Assembly (NCBI RefSeq): GCF_030269925.1
Contig: NC_085109.1
Span: forward strand, 3,720,001-3,784,000
Reading direction: 5' to 3'
Length of the DNA: 64,000 bases
DNA from: Bombyx mori
Taxonomy: Eukaryota; Arthropoda; Insecta; Lepidoptera; Bombycidae
Shown: positions 49,694-63,330 of the stretch, one piece after another
Layout of the letters: each line of letters starts with the position of its first letter
How positions within the stretch are numbered: position 1 is the first letter of the stretch
Program-made: the position numbers and the translations under genes
Notes under the pieces: model-generated
The model's database searches: none
Told to the model about the DNA's origin: nothing
Seen by the model: only the letters and a program-made list of their open reading frames with translations

Positions 49694-51448
49694 TACTTCT
49701 TGTATACATTTTCAAAAATCATTATACAAATAGTCGGTCTAGGTTATATGGTTTGCTGTATCTCCGTTTTGAGAGAAATATGCTATAACATTTTAAACAT
49801 CTATAATGTCAGTTTTGTATTCACTGAATTCTATGCTGATGATTCTATACCTAATTCTATGATCTAATTCTATACCGAATGATCATTGTTCTATACTCTT
49901 CGTATATACTGTGTTACTGTACTGTGTGTTTGTTTACCAAATTTACTATAATTCTCATGTTGTATTTGTTATTTTAGCTGTTCTACACACACTCATCACT
50001 TTTAATTATTATTCTCATAATCCTCTCGCAGGTCTGCTGGAAAAGATTTCTTAAAGAAATAAGTAGTGCCTTTGTACATAATTTTCCTATTACTCTGTAC
50101 TATGTCTTCTTTTTTGTGTGTACATAAATAAATAAATAAATATTTATCTCTCTAAATAGAATGAATACGTAAAAATCTTGATATTGCCCGCATCGAAATA
50201 TTTAAATCTACGTATAAAATATACAAGCAAAAGTAAAAATTTGCCCTGATATTGTATCTTAGGCTTTTCACGGAGCCTTCTTGACAACAGACGGCTGGCT
50301 ACTGCTAAAACTCATGAATATTTTAATATTTAGTTGTCTGTCGGAGGCCACGTGTCAAAGGGATTCGCCGAACCTAGTTTGCGTCCTGCTTAGACTTGAA
50401 AGACGTCCTCGTGGGGAAAGAGTTAGGCGTCAGCGCTTCGTTACCTTTGACAAGATGGCTCAACGATAATGGTACTTGAAAATGACAGCTTGTCAATTTG
50501 CGGGATTGGAAGAAAGGGTTATTATTGAACAATCTAAAACTTTCAGATGTCTTACGTATTTTTAATGAGAGAATGTACTTTAACTTTAAATACACTAGAC
50601 GATGCTCGGTTTTTTTTTTTGATAACGCCGTCTTGTTGTGTCTTTAAAGCGGTTAGTTGCCCTCAATTAAGAAAAATAGTATTATAATACGCCAATAGAT
50701 GTCGGGAAGTTTTTTGTTGAAAACACGAATAAAACAACATTTTCTGAAAATAAATCGTAGCTAGATTGATTTATCGCCCCCGAAATCCCCTGTATACAAA
50801 TTTTATGAAAATCGTTGGAGCCGTTTCCGAGATTCAGATTATATATATTATATTAATATACAAGAATTGCTCGTTTCAAGGTATAAGATATGGGATCATC
50901 ACACTACATGAATCTTTAGGTAGGGTAACAAAATAGAGTTCAACGACTCGACTTGTCACTGGCAACTGTCAGTAAACTTACGAATCAAAATCGAGACGAG
51001 AGACGGGCTTTGATCGATCGGCGTCTGACCAGTTGAGATTAATAAAGGGCACGACCGATTTCTGTAGGGCTTTTCGTTCATTTTTCAAACCGTTAAAGAG
51101 AGTAAAAAAACAATGGAAACTCAGAGTTCACCGACCTTGAACATGAATATAACGAAAATCTTTTGTACTATTCAATAGGATAATAATACAATAATGGTAT
51201 AAGGATATAAGGTTTACTATTATTAGGGTACATCTTAATTATGGCGGGTAGCCATCATACAACACAAGATATTTGACAGATGCCTGAATCTCGATTACAA
51301 CATTTTCAAGATAAGATCCCAATACAAGTTTCGAACAACCACATTCGGACCGTCGGTCTACTAAGCAATATCACCCGCTCGGTGGAAATCCTTTGTCATA
51401 TACCTACCTAATCATTATTTAATTTTAACATTACCGGTATATAGTATA
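49694..51448. other. Non-genic DNA
   Basis: 50281-50469 (+) is a 62-codon frame whose start could be read as a signal peptide, but with no homology seen. 50780-50875 resembles an old Helitron end. Confidence 0.3.
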
Positions 51449-51891
51449 CTAGCGGCCCGCTCCGGCTCCGCTCGAGTCTTTAACAAAAAATTTCAACGAT
51501 ATTTGACGTTGTTTTATTTTTTAAAATAAAAGAACACTTATTGCGGCATAACTATAATAGTTAGACATATGCTGTGGCGACACTTTTTGTAAATTTTATA
51601 ATAATGTATTCTACAAAGTCGTAGTACCTACATTATTTAATTCTATCATCAATAGTTTTCGCAGGGCCCGCGATGTAAAGAATATTTTAGGTAATTTTGT
51701 TACATCTTGGGTTACATTATTGGAGTTTTAGTGAGGATACATAATTTTTTTCAAAAAAAATTATAGCCTATATCACTCGGGAATAGTGTAGCTTCCAAAC
51801 AATGAAAGAATTCAAATCGGTTCAGTAGTTTCGGAGCCTATTCAATACAAACAAACAAACAAATCTTTCCTCTTTATAATATTAGTATAGA
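51449..51891 (-). mobile_element. Helitron-type element, complete
   Basis: Minus strand starts TCTATACTAATATTATAAAG and ends GAGCGGGCCGCTAG with A (51892) and T (51448) at the sides. A longer relative of 14804-15146. Confidence 0.82.
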
Positions 51892-53191
51892 TTACTGATG
51901 GTATTCTGACAGTTGCGTAGATGGCCTATTTCTACCACCAAAGTATATATTAGAACAGTCGTTATTAAAACACAATTGCCTCTTCGACCTCATATTTATC
52001 AAGGTGATGGCATCATTTGTCTAAGGTCTTCAATAATCACTTAACACTAGGGGGGTCACAAGCTCATCTATCGATTTATTTTCAATGAAACATTAAATGC
52101 GAACTTATTTATTAATTAACACCAATAATTTTTTTTATTTTTTATTAGGCTCACAATACACATCACAAGCTAAAGATACATAAAAAGCACAAATAAAAAG
52201 GAACAAAATCTGGCTTGCAACATAAGTTATGTGCGCACGACAAAACAAGACATATAGTGCTGAATTTCTATAACAACGTTCCTTACAATTACGACAAAAC
52301 AACACGATAACGAAAACTAATCTAACGTAAGGAAAAAAAAAAATAATAATAATAATATATACTATAATTTTTTTTTCAATGCTACTATTTAAGATTTTTT
52401 TTTTCTTTTCGTATTATCACTCACTCAGTCTTAACAATGTCTTCGACGTAAAGAGGTCACTTAACTTATCTAGGGATTAATAATGAAATTAATTAGTACG
52501 AAGCCTTCAATAATTAGATCAGACTGGAATTAAATCTTACATTCAATTTGCTTTTAGGACGTTGCGTTTAAGTTCACTGCACTCACTATAAAACATACTT
52601 TGAGGTCACAATTATTGATCTACCGAATCTTAATCGATGGTAGAAATTTTGATGCCGGTTTTTTTTTGTTTTATTGTGTTTTTTTTTCCTTTATTGATGC
52701 ACAAAACAAATTACAACCATAGAAATTATAAGTCTAAATTCATTATTTATCATTTATTATTGTTAATTAAGAATGTTAGATTATAAATTATACAACACTA
52801 CTTAGTTTCCGAAACTGGATATTAGCCAATTTATTGTGACTACCATACACCAAACATACCCCTGAAAGAAAAGAAACCAAGAACCGAAAAATGATGCTAC
52901 GAAAATATATTATACATTTTTACGCATTCAACGTGGCCGAGCCGAATTAATTTTTCAAGTCCAACCAACAGTACTCATACTCTCGTCTCATAGTGTATTC
53001 ATACATCGCGGAACGAATTTGGATTACTGTAAAGTTAATTTGCAATACGTGATAATGAATTTACGATTTTTTTAACTTCTATACATTGTCGGTTTAACTT
53101 GGCTCGATAGTTCAAGCTGGTGGTGTTTAAAATGCTAAATATTTCACTTCACAATTAAATATTCAAGGCATTATGAGACCTCTTAAAATAT
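51892..53191. other. Non-genic DNA, possibly old repeat at 52130-52420
   Basis: AT-rich with poly-T runs. 52130-52420 has the look of a repeat end but no ends are defined. Confidence 0.3.
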
Positions 53192-53441
53192 TTACTGGTG
53201 GCAGGACCTCTTGTGAGTCCGCACGGGTAGGTACCACCACCCTGCCTATTTCGGCCGTGAAGCAGTAATGCATTTCGGTTTGAAGGGTGGGGCAGCCGTT
53301 GTAACTATACTGAGACCTTAGAACTTATATCTCAAGGTGGGTGGCGGGCGCATTTACGTTGTAGACGTCTATGGGTTCCAGTAACCACTTAACATCAGGT
53401 GGGCTGTGAGCTCGTCCACCAACCTAGCATTAAAAAAAAAT
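53192..53441 (+). mobile_element. Bm1 SINE, 5'-truncated
   Basis: TTTACTGGTGGCAGGACCTC to AACCTAGCATTAAAAAAAAA. Confidence 0.88.
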
Positions 53442-54048
53442 CTTAACATTTACGTTTATTTGCACACAGAAAGAACTTAGATAAGCAGTAATGCCCAGTG
53501 AAGATGCTTAGCATTTAAGCTGTAAAAATATGCAAACATATATTTTTATATGGCAATAGCAAATTTAGGCACCGTTACCCGTGGACCTAATAAAATGTAG
53601 GGATCAAAAATTTATTAAAGAAAATGTTATAGATAGGATATATGTAATAACAGAATAACATATTTTCAAAATAAAGTTAAACCGAAAAATTATACAATAC
53701 CACAGACCCATGAAGTACAATAGATACGGAATAAAATTCTCTGTTTAAATACAGAACTACGCAGTATTTAAAAAGGTCAAAGTATCACGGACGGAGCAAT
53801 CGATAACAGGTCCGCACTTGTGCGGGATGAGAGACCCTCTCCGGTGCTCCAGACGATTAATATCGAAGGAAATTCAATGTAATTACGTTATTGGAAGTAT
53901 TCTAATTAATCGAATTGTTTGAAAGTAAAAAACTTATTTATGTTCAAAAAAGCTAGAGGTATGGCGTCTAGAGACGACAAAATGAAATTTGAATGAAATT
54001 ATAATAACTTCGCAGATATTAAGACCTCATTTGGGAATGAAGCTGTTA

Positions 54049-54381
54049 TCCGTCACGGGTAGGTACCGCCACCCTGTCCACTTCTACCGTTGTATTGGAA
54101 AACTGAGACTTAGAACTCATGCTCAAGGTGGGTGACGGCATATATGTTGTTGAAGTCAATGGGCTTCGGTAATCATTTAACACCAGGCGGACCATGAGTT
54201 CGTCCACCCATCCAATAATTAAAACAAAAGTTCTGGCACCAATCTTGAGACATGAGACAATTCTCAGTTGTATGCCATATGGAGGTACCACCCGTCAAAC
54301 CGGAATGCAACTGCTTCGCGGCGGAAGCAAACAGACAGTAATGGAACCTACCCTTTGGGGCTTTAACTACGCCTACCACTA
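54049..54381. mobile_element. Two old Bm1-like fragments joined tail to tail
   Basis: 54049-54231 is a plus-strand diverged Bm1 body ending CGTCCACCCATCCAATAATT. 54235-54381 is a reverse diverged fragment (CTTGAGACATGAGACAATTC, GGAGGTACCACCCGTCAAAC). Confidence 0.55.
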
Positions 54382-54740
54382 ATGAGAATGACTAGTCATA
54401 AAAATTTTTAGTCCACTACCATCAAAGAATCATCGTAGAGAAATGAAAATTTCTCGAGAAAAGGCACTGAAACTTAAAGATTGAAATTTCTTGTATAAAT
54501 TGAATGATTGCATAACAAACTTATTGGATAGATCGGAAGGTAACGCCCACGTTCTGCCTACATTTAATGGAGTTAGTGAGATGTTGTATAAACACTTTTA
54601 TTCTTTAGTGTGGGCGGTTACTACACACTACGGTTATTGTATGTACCTACATAATTATAGCCACTTTGATTAATAGCGAATCGTGTTACATAACCCGAAG
54701 TTGCTTTAAGTTGAAAATCATTTCTAATCTTTATTGATTA

Positions 54741-55034
54741 CTAGCTGACCCGGCAGACTTCGTAGTGCCTCAATCGATAAATAAAAGACCTAAACTTTTG
54801 TATAAAATAAACTTAAAACAAACAAAAGGAATCTGTCCTACGGGGTACACATCAAGGAAAACAAAAATTGTTATTTTTATTTAAAATAATTCGGGGCATT
54901 TTCATATTTATCTACCTTTTAAACCTTCTCTGGACTTCCACAAATAATTCAAGATCAAAATTAGCCAAATCGGTCCAGCCTTTCTCGAGTTTTAGCGAGA
55001 CAAACGAACAGCAATTCATTTTTATATATATAGA
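54741..55034 (-). mobile_element. Lep1-like Helitron-type element, complete
   Basis: Minus strand starts TCTATATATATAAAAATGAA and ends CTGCCGGGTCAGCTAG; T flank present. Confidence 0.82.
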
Positions 55035-55191
55035 AGACTAGCATTATGAGTTTCCATATATAGTTAATCGAAGTTGAATTAGTGTAAATGGAGACACGCA
55101 ATCGTGCCACACGAGTATATACCACCATCCTGTATATTTCCTACACGAGGCAAACGTGAATCGAAATACGATTGAAATTCCGACCACGTGT

Positions 55192-55632
55192 CTTTTTTTT
55201 TTTATTGCTTAGATGGGTGGATGAGCTCACAGCCCAACTGGTGTTAAGTGGTTACTGGAGCCCATATACATCCACAACGTAAATGCGCCACCCACCTTGA
55301 GATACAAGTTCTAAGGTCTCAGTATAGTTACAACGGCTGCCCCACCCTTCAAACCGAAACGCATTACTGCTTCACGGCAGAAATAGGCAAGGGGTTTAAT
55401 ACCTACCCGCGCGGACTCACAAGAGGTCCTACCACCAGTAATTACGCAAATAATAATTTTGCGGGTTTCATTTTTATTACACGATGTTATTCCTTCACCG
55501 TGGAAGTCAATCTTGAACATTTGTTGAGTACGTATTTCATTAGAAAAATTGGTACCCGCCTGAGATTCGAACATCGGTGCATCGCTCAACACGAATGCAC
55601 CGGACGTCTTATCCGTTAGGCCACGACGACTT
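55192..55632 (-). mobile_element. Full-length Bm1 SINE
   Basis: Poly-T, TTATTGCTTAGATGGGTGGA to TCCGTTAGGCCACGACGACT, with the tRNA-like head complete. Confidence 0.93.
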
Positions 55633-55740
55633 ATAACAAGTTTTTGAGTGAAAATTTAATAACACGAGGTTGGATCTCGTCTGTCCATCTAATTCTAATG
55701 CAATAAAAAGTGGCGCGCGTGCAAATTGGTGCACGTGAAA

Positions 55741-56012
55741 GAAGTGAAACTTCTTTTGCGGTGTGTATATAGTATAGTGGTTTTCTTAATTTTTCATCCT
55801 TAAATCAAATTTCTCTTGTAATAGGAAATGTTGTGTATAAGATAAACGACCTAACTCGCTTTGTCCCTTTCCTCTTTCTACGGTCGAGTGGTTCGCGAGG
55901 GGCTCTATTTTCTCACTCTCGCTCTTCATAAATTGTATCTTTTCTCTCTAGCCGTAACAAATCTGTCGCGAGTTAAATTTTACTCTCAACGCGTCTAAAG
56001 AAGTTTCACTTC
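55741..56012. mobile_element. MITE with GAAGTGAAACTTCTTT terminal inverted repeats
   Basis: Left end GAAGTGAAACTTCTTTTGCG, right end CGCGTCTAAAGAAGTTTCAC followed by TTC. The interior includes CGAGTGGTTCGCGAGGGGCT. A single related end is at about 17460 (AAAGTGAAACTTCTTT). Confidence 0.65.
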
Positions 56013-56567
56013 AAAAATACATACATAAATAAAAAACAAATCGTTAACAGCGTCTAGTCAGTAGTTGTAGTTGTTTTCTAGGTTCAAAAATAAGAATTTT
56101 CCAATCGACATTGATTCAATTTTATTTAAATTACTTAGGAAACAATAATCTGAAAATAGATTTAATCACCCATCTTCAATGGCATGAGAACTAATGGCGT
56201 TGCATTCGTCTACGATGGCCGTAGAAGCGTTACGAAATAGCGTAGCTTGTATTTTCTACGAACTAATACGTAGGCGTTGTTATTGGTTCCAGATAATCAA
56301 ATAGGTATTATTTCTTATTTGTAATTTCATTTTTTATTATAAGCTACGGGATTATTAAAAAATTTCAATATTATTTATTTGTTAAGGTCGCGTCCTACAG
56401 AGCCGAAAAGAAATGTCCGGAGAAGGCAACCAGACCAAGTGGTGGTACTCAGACGTGAAGACTTACCAAACGCCCACCCGCTGGAAAAGTTCGAGGGCGA
56501 ACGAGTGACGGAAGCAGGAAGAATATGGGAGGGAGATGGTAATTGAGTAAACGATACTATTATTCGT
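56013..56567. other. Non-genic DNA
   Basis: 56385-56545 is less AT-rich and may be an old LINE coding fragment, but I cannot name it. Confidence 0.3.
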
Positions 56568-56765
56568 GGTAGTCCAGAGAAGGTTTAAAAGGTAGGACAA
56601 AAATGAAAATGCTCGGAATGAAATAAAAATAACAATTTTGTTTTGGCAACTTTGGGGTTAGGTTGGGGGAATGGGACATAAAAGGGAAACAAATGCTTTT
56701 TGTTTGTTTTAAGTTTATTTTATACAAAAGTTTAGGTCTTTTATTTATCGATTGAGGGTACTACG
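56568..56765 (+). mobile_element. Truncated Lep1-like Helitron-type element
   Basis: AGTCCAGAGAAGGTTTAAAA to TTTATTTATCGATTGAGG, with a replaced middle and no CTAG end. Confidence 0.7.
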
Positions 56766-57215
56766 GATGAGTCAAGGGTTTGCAGCAGCAGCAAGCCATG
56801 GTCATGATCAATGTAGAGTCTCTGCCCCAGTAATTACAGGTAGCCCTTCTATAACACGGTAGATAGGTAACATGCGAAGCCGTGTTATATGAGACTAGAA
56901 GCCAGTACAACAAGGAGAGTATTTTTTCAGAATGAAACATCTCAACTATGCCTGTATGCATTTTTTTTAATCTATATTATACCTTTTATTATACATAAAA
57001 ATAAGCAGTAAAATTTCGATTATTCCCATATATGGTGTGGTTATAAATATAATGTAATTTTCTAAATAATTTTAAGCAATAATCTCGTTATCATGTTATA
57101 GAAGTACCGTACCGTTATAAGGTAATTTTAGGGAACTTTTCTCTTCGTGTTATAGTGGAATCGTGTTGTAAAACCACGTGTTATGGGAGGATTACTTGTA
57201 CTCTCAATATTTTTT

Positions 57216-57411
57216 TCCTACCTATACTGATAGCCTTGAGACGCTATTTCAGCTTACCCCAGCGTGTGTAGTTGAGCTCACGGGGCTCTAACCAGAGAAT
57301 TGCTAACACTGACCCTAGCAAGAGCCGTGCTTCGCAGAATCTACCACCGGATCGGAAGCGCGACCCACTGAGAAGATCCGGCGAGAAACTCAGTGGGCTG
57401 TGTCTGTGGGT
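57216..57411 (+). mobile_element. LINE 3' fragment, BMC1-like
   Basis: TGATAGCCTTGAGACGCTAT, AGAATCTACCACCGGATCGG and GAAACTCAGTGGGCTGTGTC. Confidence 0.75.
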
Positions 57412-58011
57412 GTACTCTCTATCATCTCATTCGACACTTTATACATAAATGAGTATAAGTTTCATCCATGAGATCATACCAAAATATGAAGACAAAAGAA
57501 TTTCGAGAAATTGCTTGTGAATTCTATACTCCCGCATTCGATAAATTTAGGTCACACAATAACGCCCAGATCTATATAGAGAAATAAGAATTCAATAAGT
57601 TCAACAGAGCCGCCGGCGTTCTTGTAACGCCTTTATTTTTCTGAGGAGTTCACTCGGGATTGAGTGAATCGTATGGTATTTGATCCATCAAACCACTAAA
57701 TGAAAAATAGTGGACGTATTTATTGTTTTTTTTTTTCCTACATATTCGCCGGTAGCCTAAGGGGTTATTCCAGTGGGATTTTTTGTAGCAAAGTGTTAAA
57801 GCCCTAGTAAACGGAATGGAGTTTCTTATCGGACGTTTTGTTGGCGGACTGCGGTCCTAGACAGAAAACAGTGAAACATTGAAAATCGACACAAAAAACC
57901 GACATCTTCTTGCAGTGATTTTTGTGGCACTTCCCGATTACTTAGTGAACTTAGTCAACTGAATTTTTTTTCTATCGATTCAACATGATTGCTTTAAAAA
58001 TATATTTACCT

Positions 58012-58182
58012 ATATATATATAAAAATAAATTGCTCCGGAACCATTTTAATTTTGTTTTTCCTTTGATGTGTCCCCCGTCAGACGGATGGATTTCTTTTG
58101 TTTGTTTTAAGTTTATTTTATACAAAAGTTTAGGTCTTTTATTTATCGATTGAGGCACTACGAAGTCTGCCGGGTCAGCTAG
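58012..58182 (+). mobile_element. Internally deleted Lep1-like Helitron-type element
   Basis: Starts in TATATATATATAAAAATAAA, lacks about 110 central bases and ends CTGCCGGGTCAGCTAG before T. Confidence 0.72.
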
Positions 58183-58594
58183 TATCTAATAAATAATTAA
58201 ATGCTGATATATTTCTTTCAGTAAAATATATTTGAAAAATCTACTTTATTCGCATTTATTCACATTTCGTGATTCGCTTTGTTATTTTGTATAGAAACAC
58301 AAAAAGATATCTCACAATAGTAGCTCCGTTCCAACCGCGGTTCCGTAACACAACTGTATCTAGGTATATACAGTTTTTAAAGTAACGGCCTGTCTGTGCA
58401 CCTGGCATTACTTACGTCGATGAGCAACGGTGACCACTCAATATTTGTACAAGATAACAATGCTGACCGCACATAATAACCGACCTAACAAGTCATTACA
58501 CAATACAATTGAGATTTTGACATGCCTCAAGATCGGTGACGGCTCAAGCGATCCGAGGTGAACTGTGAATACCTCAGCTAATCCGCAACAAGAA

Positions 58595-58682
58595 CTGTTG
58601 TTGTTGTTTTGCTTTTTTTGTTTTTTTGTTTGTTTGTTTTGTTTGTTTTTTTGTTTTTTTTTTGTTTTTTTTTTTGTTTTTT
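58595..58682. repeat. T/G low-complexity tract
   Basis: Runs of T broken by G (TTGTTTGTTTGTTTTGTTTG). It makes an artefactual phenylalanine-rich open frame on the plus strand. A short AATAAA-type microsatellite follows at 58806-58830. Confidence 0.9.
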
Positions 58683-59086
58683 ATATAATGAACCGCTTTT
58701 TTTTATGCATGCAGTCGGTACCTGTAATTGTGTTAGCATTTAGTGTGAAATCAATGTATATGATACCTGTAATGTTCTGTGCTGATGTATAACATGTTGG
58801 TACCCAATAAATAAAATAAAATAAAATAAAGAAATAAGCCTTCACAGATATAATTACAATACAAAGCTATCACGTTAAGCAACATGCATTTTAATCGTAC
58901 AATTCTGCACATCACACCTGCGATTTAACGTGTGGAATACATGTGCACAATAATGGAAACAATAAAAGAAATCTTACGATAGACGAGACGAAAATATTTT
59001 AATGAGCATTTCAAAAATACAGCCCCAAATTTTTATAATAGATGTTGTTAATTACTAGTAATTCAATCGGATATTTGTCCCGGTAT

Positions 59087-59208
59087 AATTGCCTTTGTAG
59101 GCAGCGGCTTGGCTCTGCCCCTGGTATTGCTGACATCTATGAGCGACGGTGACCACTTACCATCAGATGGGCCGTATGCTCGTCTGCCTACAAAGGTAAC
59201 AATAAAAA
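59087..59208 (-). repeat. Interspersed repeat family R2
   Basis: Reverse copy: GCAGCGGCTTGGCTCTGCCC to ATGCTCGTCTGCCTACAAAG. Confidence 0.65.
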
Positions 59209-60094
59209 AGTATTGCATTATAATTAATTGTATTCGGAATAATTGTATTATAATTGCATTGTTTTAGAACATTATACAATTGGAGAAGCCTATGTTTAAC
59301 AACGGACAGTGACAGGCTGAGATGATGCTGATGATAATAATGAAGTACTAGCCATCTTGCCCATTAAAGTTGGGCATTATACACATCTAAGCTGTTTCCA
59401 TCAGTCATAGGCATCGAGAACATCAGAGGTACGGTCATACTCGATGCCTTTAGTATTTATTACTATATAGTTATGACACCAAAATCTAGGTCGCAATAAA
59501 ACTGAACGTGAGTACGGAACTATGTTACAGAACGATCGACCCAATAACCCCAAGTTATAGCCATTGTGAGTGCATTGTCGTATTATGTGTACTGAAATTA
59601 CCCTCAGGCTGCCAGCGAAAAGGTAGGAAAAAAGCATTATCCTGTACAACTAACAGTAGCAGCGAGAACCGAACCGGTACAAAGTACCAACGAGATTAAC
59701 AAAGTCCGGTACAACGCAATAAGGTTTGAATTTCCACAGCAGATTTAATCGGCTACGCTCTGTCTAGGGTTCGTGGTCGATCTGTCTGAGCGACAAAGAA
59801 CCGTGTAATCCATCAAAGGGGCGGACTTGATACCGTGTATTCAGACGGGAAAACCTGAAACAAAATACATGTCACACAATGTTACGACCCGATAAGAATA
59901 GTTGTTGGTTTTAATACAAAAGACAATGTATTGTTTTTTTCATAGAGAATATTGAAGTAAACAGATGTAACAAAATAAAGTTTAGACTTTTTTAGTCCGT
60001 TGACTAGGTACTGACATTTTCTAGATTTTGATCTTAATGAAATAGGGCACGTGGTGAATGAGCGATGCGTTCCATCTCAGATTCTATTCTATTC

Positions 60095-60262
60095 TATCAG
60101 CCCACAGACGTCTACTGCGTGACAGAGGCCTCCCCAAGCCTCGCCACAAAGATCGGTCCTGCGCTGCTTGCATCCAGCGGATCCTCGCGAACCTCAATAT
60201 GTCGTCGGTCCATCTTGTAGGAGGCCTACCCGCGCTACGTCTTCCGGTACGCAGTCGCTATC
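60095..60262 (+). repeat. LINE-like fragment (family R3), best copy
   Basis: CAGCCCACAGACGTCTACTG, GCCTCCCCAAGCCTCGCCAC, GTCGGTCCATCTTGTAGGAG and CGCGCTACGTCTTCCGGTAC. Pattern common in moth LINE open reading frames. Confidence 0.55.
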
Positions 60263-63139
60263 TCAGATTACATTAATCCAATTACAAAATCTTTATTGGT
60301 TCTACAAGTAAAAATTTTCCTACATGTAACCTCCGCGTAAAATATTAAATTAACTGTGAAATACGAGTATTGTTTAATATCATAACATACCGTACTGTAC
60401 AACAACCATCAGTAATCAAGATACCGACACGGAAGATGACGATTTATCTTGTGAAAAAATGAGATAGAATACTTTTGAAAGTTTCAATTCTACCGCATGC
60501 GAATTACCCACGTTTTTATTCTAAGCATTTGATGATTTAAAAATTCAAGATAACGTCAAGCTCACATTTACATGAACGTTTTTTTGTCTAGGGTTTTTTT
60601 TTTTGTAAATCCTCACCTCCGAATGCTAGGGACTAAAATACAAACTGATATGATCCAAATGTGAGTTCCCTGGGGTTGACAGCGGACACCTAATCATTTA
60701 TCCCACCATTTTCAGGTCGGCCTAACAAAATGTGCTTAAACTACACAAAAGCCGTGCGGGACGATGTGAATTCATTCTGAATAGGTCGTTCACAATAAAA
60801 TTATGACAATGAAACAGAAAGACAGCCGGTATAGTCACAAGTCGATATCAGGCAGTTGACTCATTTGGTCACAAAAACTGCAACACTTGGAGAGAAGGAC
60901 AATTGCCACGGATGAACGCATTTTCTTGAGTAGAATTCAAATAATTTTGAAAATTCCTTAAATATGACGGTTCGTAACACAAGACCCCGATGAGTCCAGA
61001 TTACGGACTATTTTTTTCGGAACTAGCCACATGAACATTAGAAAACGCATGACGATAACTTCATTCGTCAGTGCTTTATTAGTAACGGATCATCCTTGTG
61101 TCCTTATCCATGGCATGCTGACTGCAATCCGATTTACAGACTAGACTGCGGTCAATCCCCCGATTAGACAGATAGAGCACGTCTTTACCATTAATCTTCT
61201 GTAACTATATTATTACAAAAATTAATAAATGTGTCATTTTCATATTTTCACAGGACAGTAAATGAACTGACCTATATAAATTTTATTCAAATCCATGCAG
61301 ATCTGGGAGACGCTCGTCTATTTAAAAGAGTGGACTTGTAAACTCGACTTAGATCAGCTCCGTTCGAAAGTCAAGCGAAACAAACCCCCTCAATCTTTTT
61401 CAGTTTTTCGAGACCCACTTGCTAATTCGTCGACAGTTGCATGACTTTCTCACATGAAAGACCTTTCTATAACTAAAACGAAGAGTTATGTAGCGCTGCA
61501 ATAGTCAAGGTTGCTATCAAGGTCTGGCTATTTCTGTCGAAAAAGCATTATCCGTTGCGATTTGAACTAAAGCGTTATCGTACCCATTATTCTAAGGTTA
61601 GAAGAACTCGACCTCTTTAAATGTGGGCGGTAATTTACATTGTGACGTCTATAGTCCAAAGTAATCTAAGTAAGTTAATTCTAATTAAAATTACACTTTC
61701 GTCTTCTACCAATAATTTAGTAAATAATATCCAATTCATTAAAGCATTGCTGTTAGTAGAGCTTTTGTGTTCACAAGGGGCGTCGTTCATTCAACTCAAC
61801 TGAAACTTTGACATCTTAAAAGGAGCGCCGACGTTCACATTCTGAAGTCTGTAAGGTCTAGTAAGCACTCAACACAAGGCAGACAGTGAAATCGACTGTC
61901 TGCTCAAGAAATAAAAGTTTCACGAAAACACCAGACCGTACCTACTACGTATTTTTACTGACGCAAAAGCTTGAAGCATTTAGACGAACTCTTAATTGAC
62001 TAAAATTCAATTAAACAGGAGTTAGGTACCGGCTTGAAGCGTAATCGTCGCTTTGTTTAACTTCTGTAGTTTCAAACGTTAAATGTTTTTAAAGGTATTT
62101 TCTGGTATGTGAAATAAACAAAGCATTTTACGTAAAATACTTATTATGGCGGTGGCGGTAGGTATGGTGTTAACAAGGAGATGGAGGGTTCAATCATCTC
62201 GAACGAATTTTCAGAGCACACCATAGAATGACTCGTTTTGCTTGAAATTCCTCGATTAAAAAAACGCTTTTTAACTAGAGTGGACAACTGTCGAATCATT
62301 TCACGGGTTCAAAGAGTCGTCGCCATTATTGTAGCAACAACGAACGTGTCGTGCTATATTATCGTGCTATATCCATCTCTTCCAGTAACTGGGGGGTCCG
62401 CTACAGGGCTTGCTTCGGGATGTGTGTCAGCTCTCTCCTGAGTATGACCAAGAGTACATAACCAAACGGAATTGCTATAGCATTACTATAATATTGGCCC
62501 TTGCGAGCCACAATAAACGCGATTTAATCGCATCAAGAATAACGTGTAAGCCCTTCGATCTTTGCTGACAGAATATCTTTCTTAAGCACGGTCCTCTTTA
62601 CATAGTCCTCTCCTAATTTTAACCCTTTTTGTATCCGTGACGATTATCGGACGACACAAGCTTTATTGTAAGGTTCACTACATTTAGTTAATGTTTCCGC
62701 CAGCAAAAAGATTTTTTCATGACAATGTACCTCTCAGGTATTAAGAACTCAAAAGCCCTCGAGTGAGACCTTTTGTTATGCACCTTTACAAATCACGAGA
62801 TATAACATTCCTTTGTATAACATATGCTGTTAGGTATTTCGTTAATATTTAAATAGCTAGACATTCATTCTTGTGCCACGAAAACTAAGTTTAAATACTG
62901 TTCATTATTATTCTTCATCCCAATAAAGACATCCAAAATATTCAATTTTTTTTTGTCATTAATGTTTATTTTAGTGAACCTCTATAAGAAACAAATTTTC
63001 TTTATGCATATATATTTAGTTATTTTCTGTAATCCTACTAGTTCAACCTTCACTCAAAGCCAGATGTAAATGGAAGGGAATAAATCAACAACTCGACTGA
63101 CCATGAAAGTTACCAATGGCGGCCCCTATTGAAATCACA
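60263..63139. other. Non-genic DNA; nothing recognised
   Basis: Nearly 3 kb with no recognised repeat family and no convincing coding block on either strand. Confidence 0.4.
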
Positions 63140-63330
63140 ATAGAGTCAGTTGCAATCCGAAAGAAAAGCGGAGAAACGTGAGGAAATGTTCACATCGATT
63201 GATGTGCCAGTAGCGTCGGCTCGGCGCCATTGGTCGACGCTTGTGACGTCGTGAAGACGTATCGACCAGACGCGACGCCCACGGACGCGCATGCGCCATA
63301 ATACAAACAGTATCCCGATTGGTCTGACTC
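63140..63330. promoter_or_regulatory. Candidate promoter: CRE, CCAAT and NRF-1-like motifs
   Basis: Within 100 bases there are ATTGG (reverse CCAAT) at 63228-63232, TGACGTCGTGA at 63244-63254, GACGTATCGACC at 63256-63267, and a perfect GCGCATGCGC at 63287-63296; a further ATTGG follows near 63318. It is one of the most CpG-rich spots in the window. It may serve a neighbouring gene outside the window or a distal unc-104 start. Confidence 0.4.

Noticed and set aside
50281..50469. 62-codon frame with a signal-peptide-like start
   Set aside because: No family match, no supporting context and poor length.
55311..55592. Frames of 90-120 codons on both strands, repeated at several places
   Set aside because: All lie inside Bm1 SINE copies, which are noncoding.
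58565..58792. 75-codon phenylalanine-rich frame that looks like a membrane peptide
   Set aside because: Produced by a T/G low-complexity tract.
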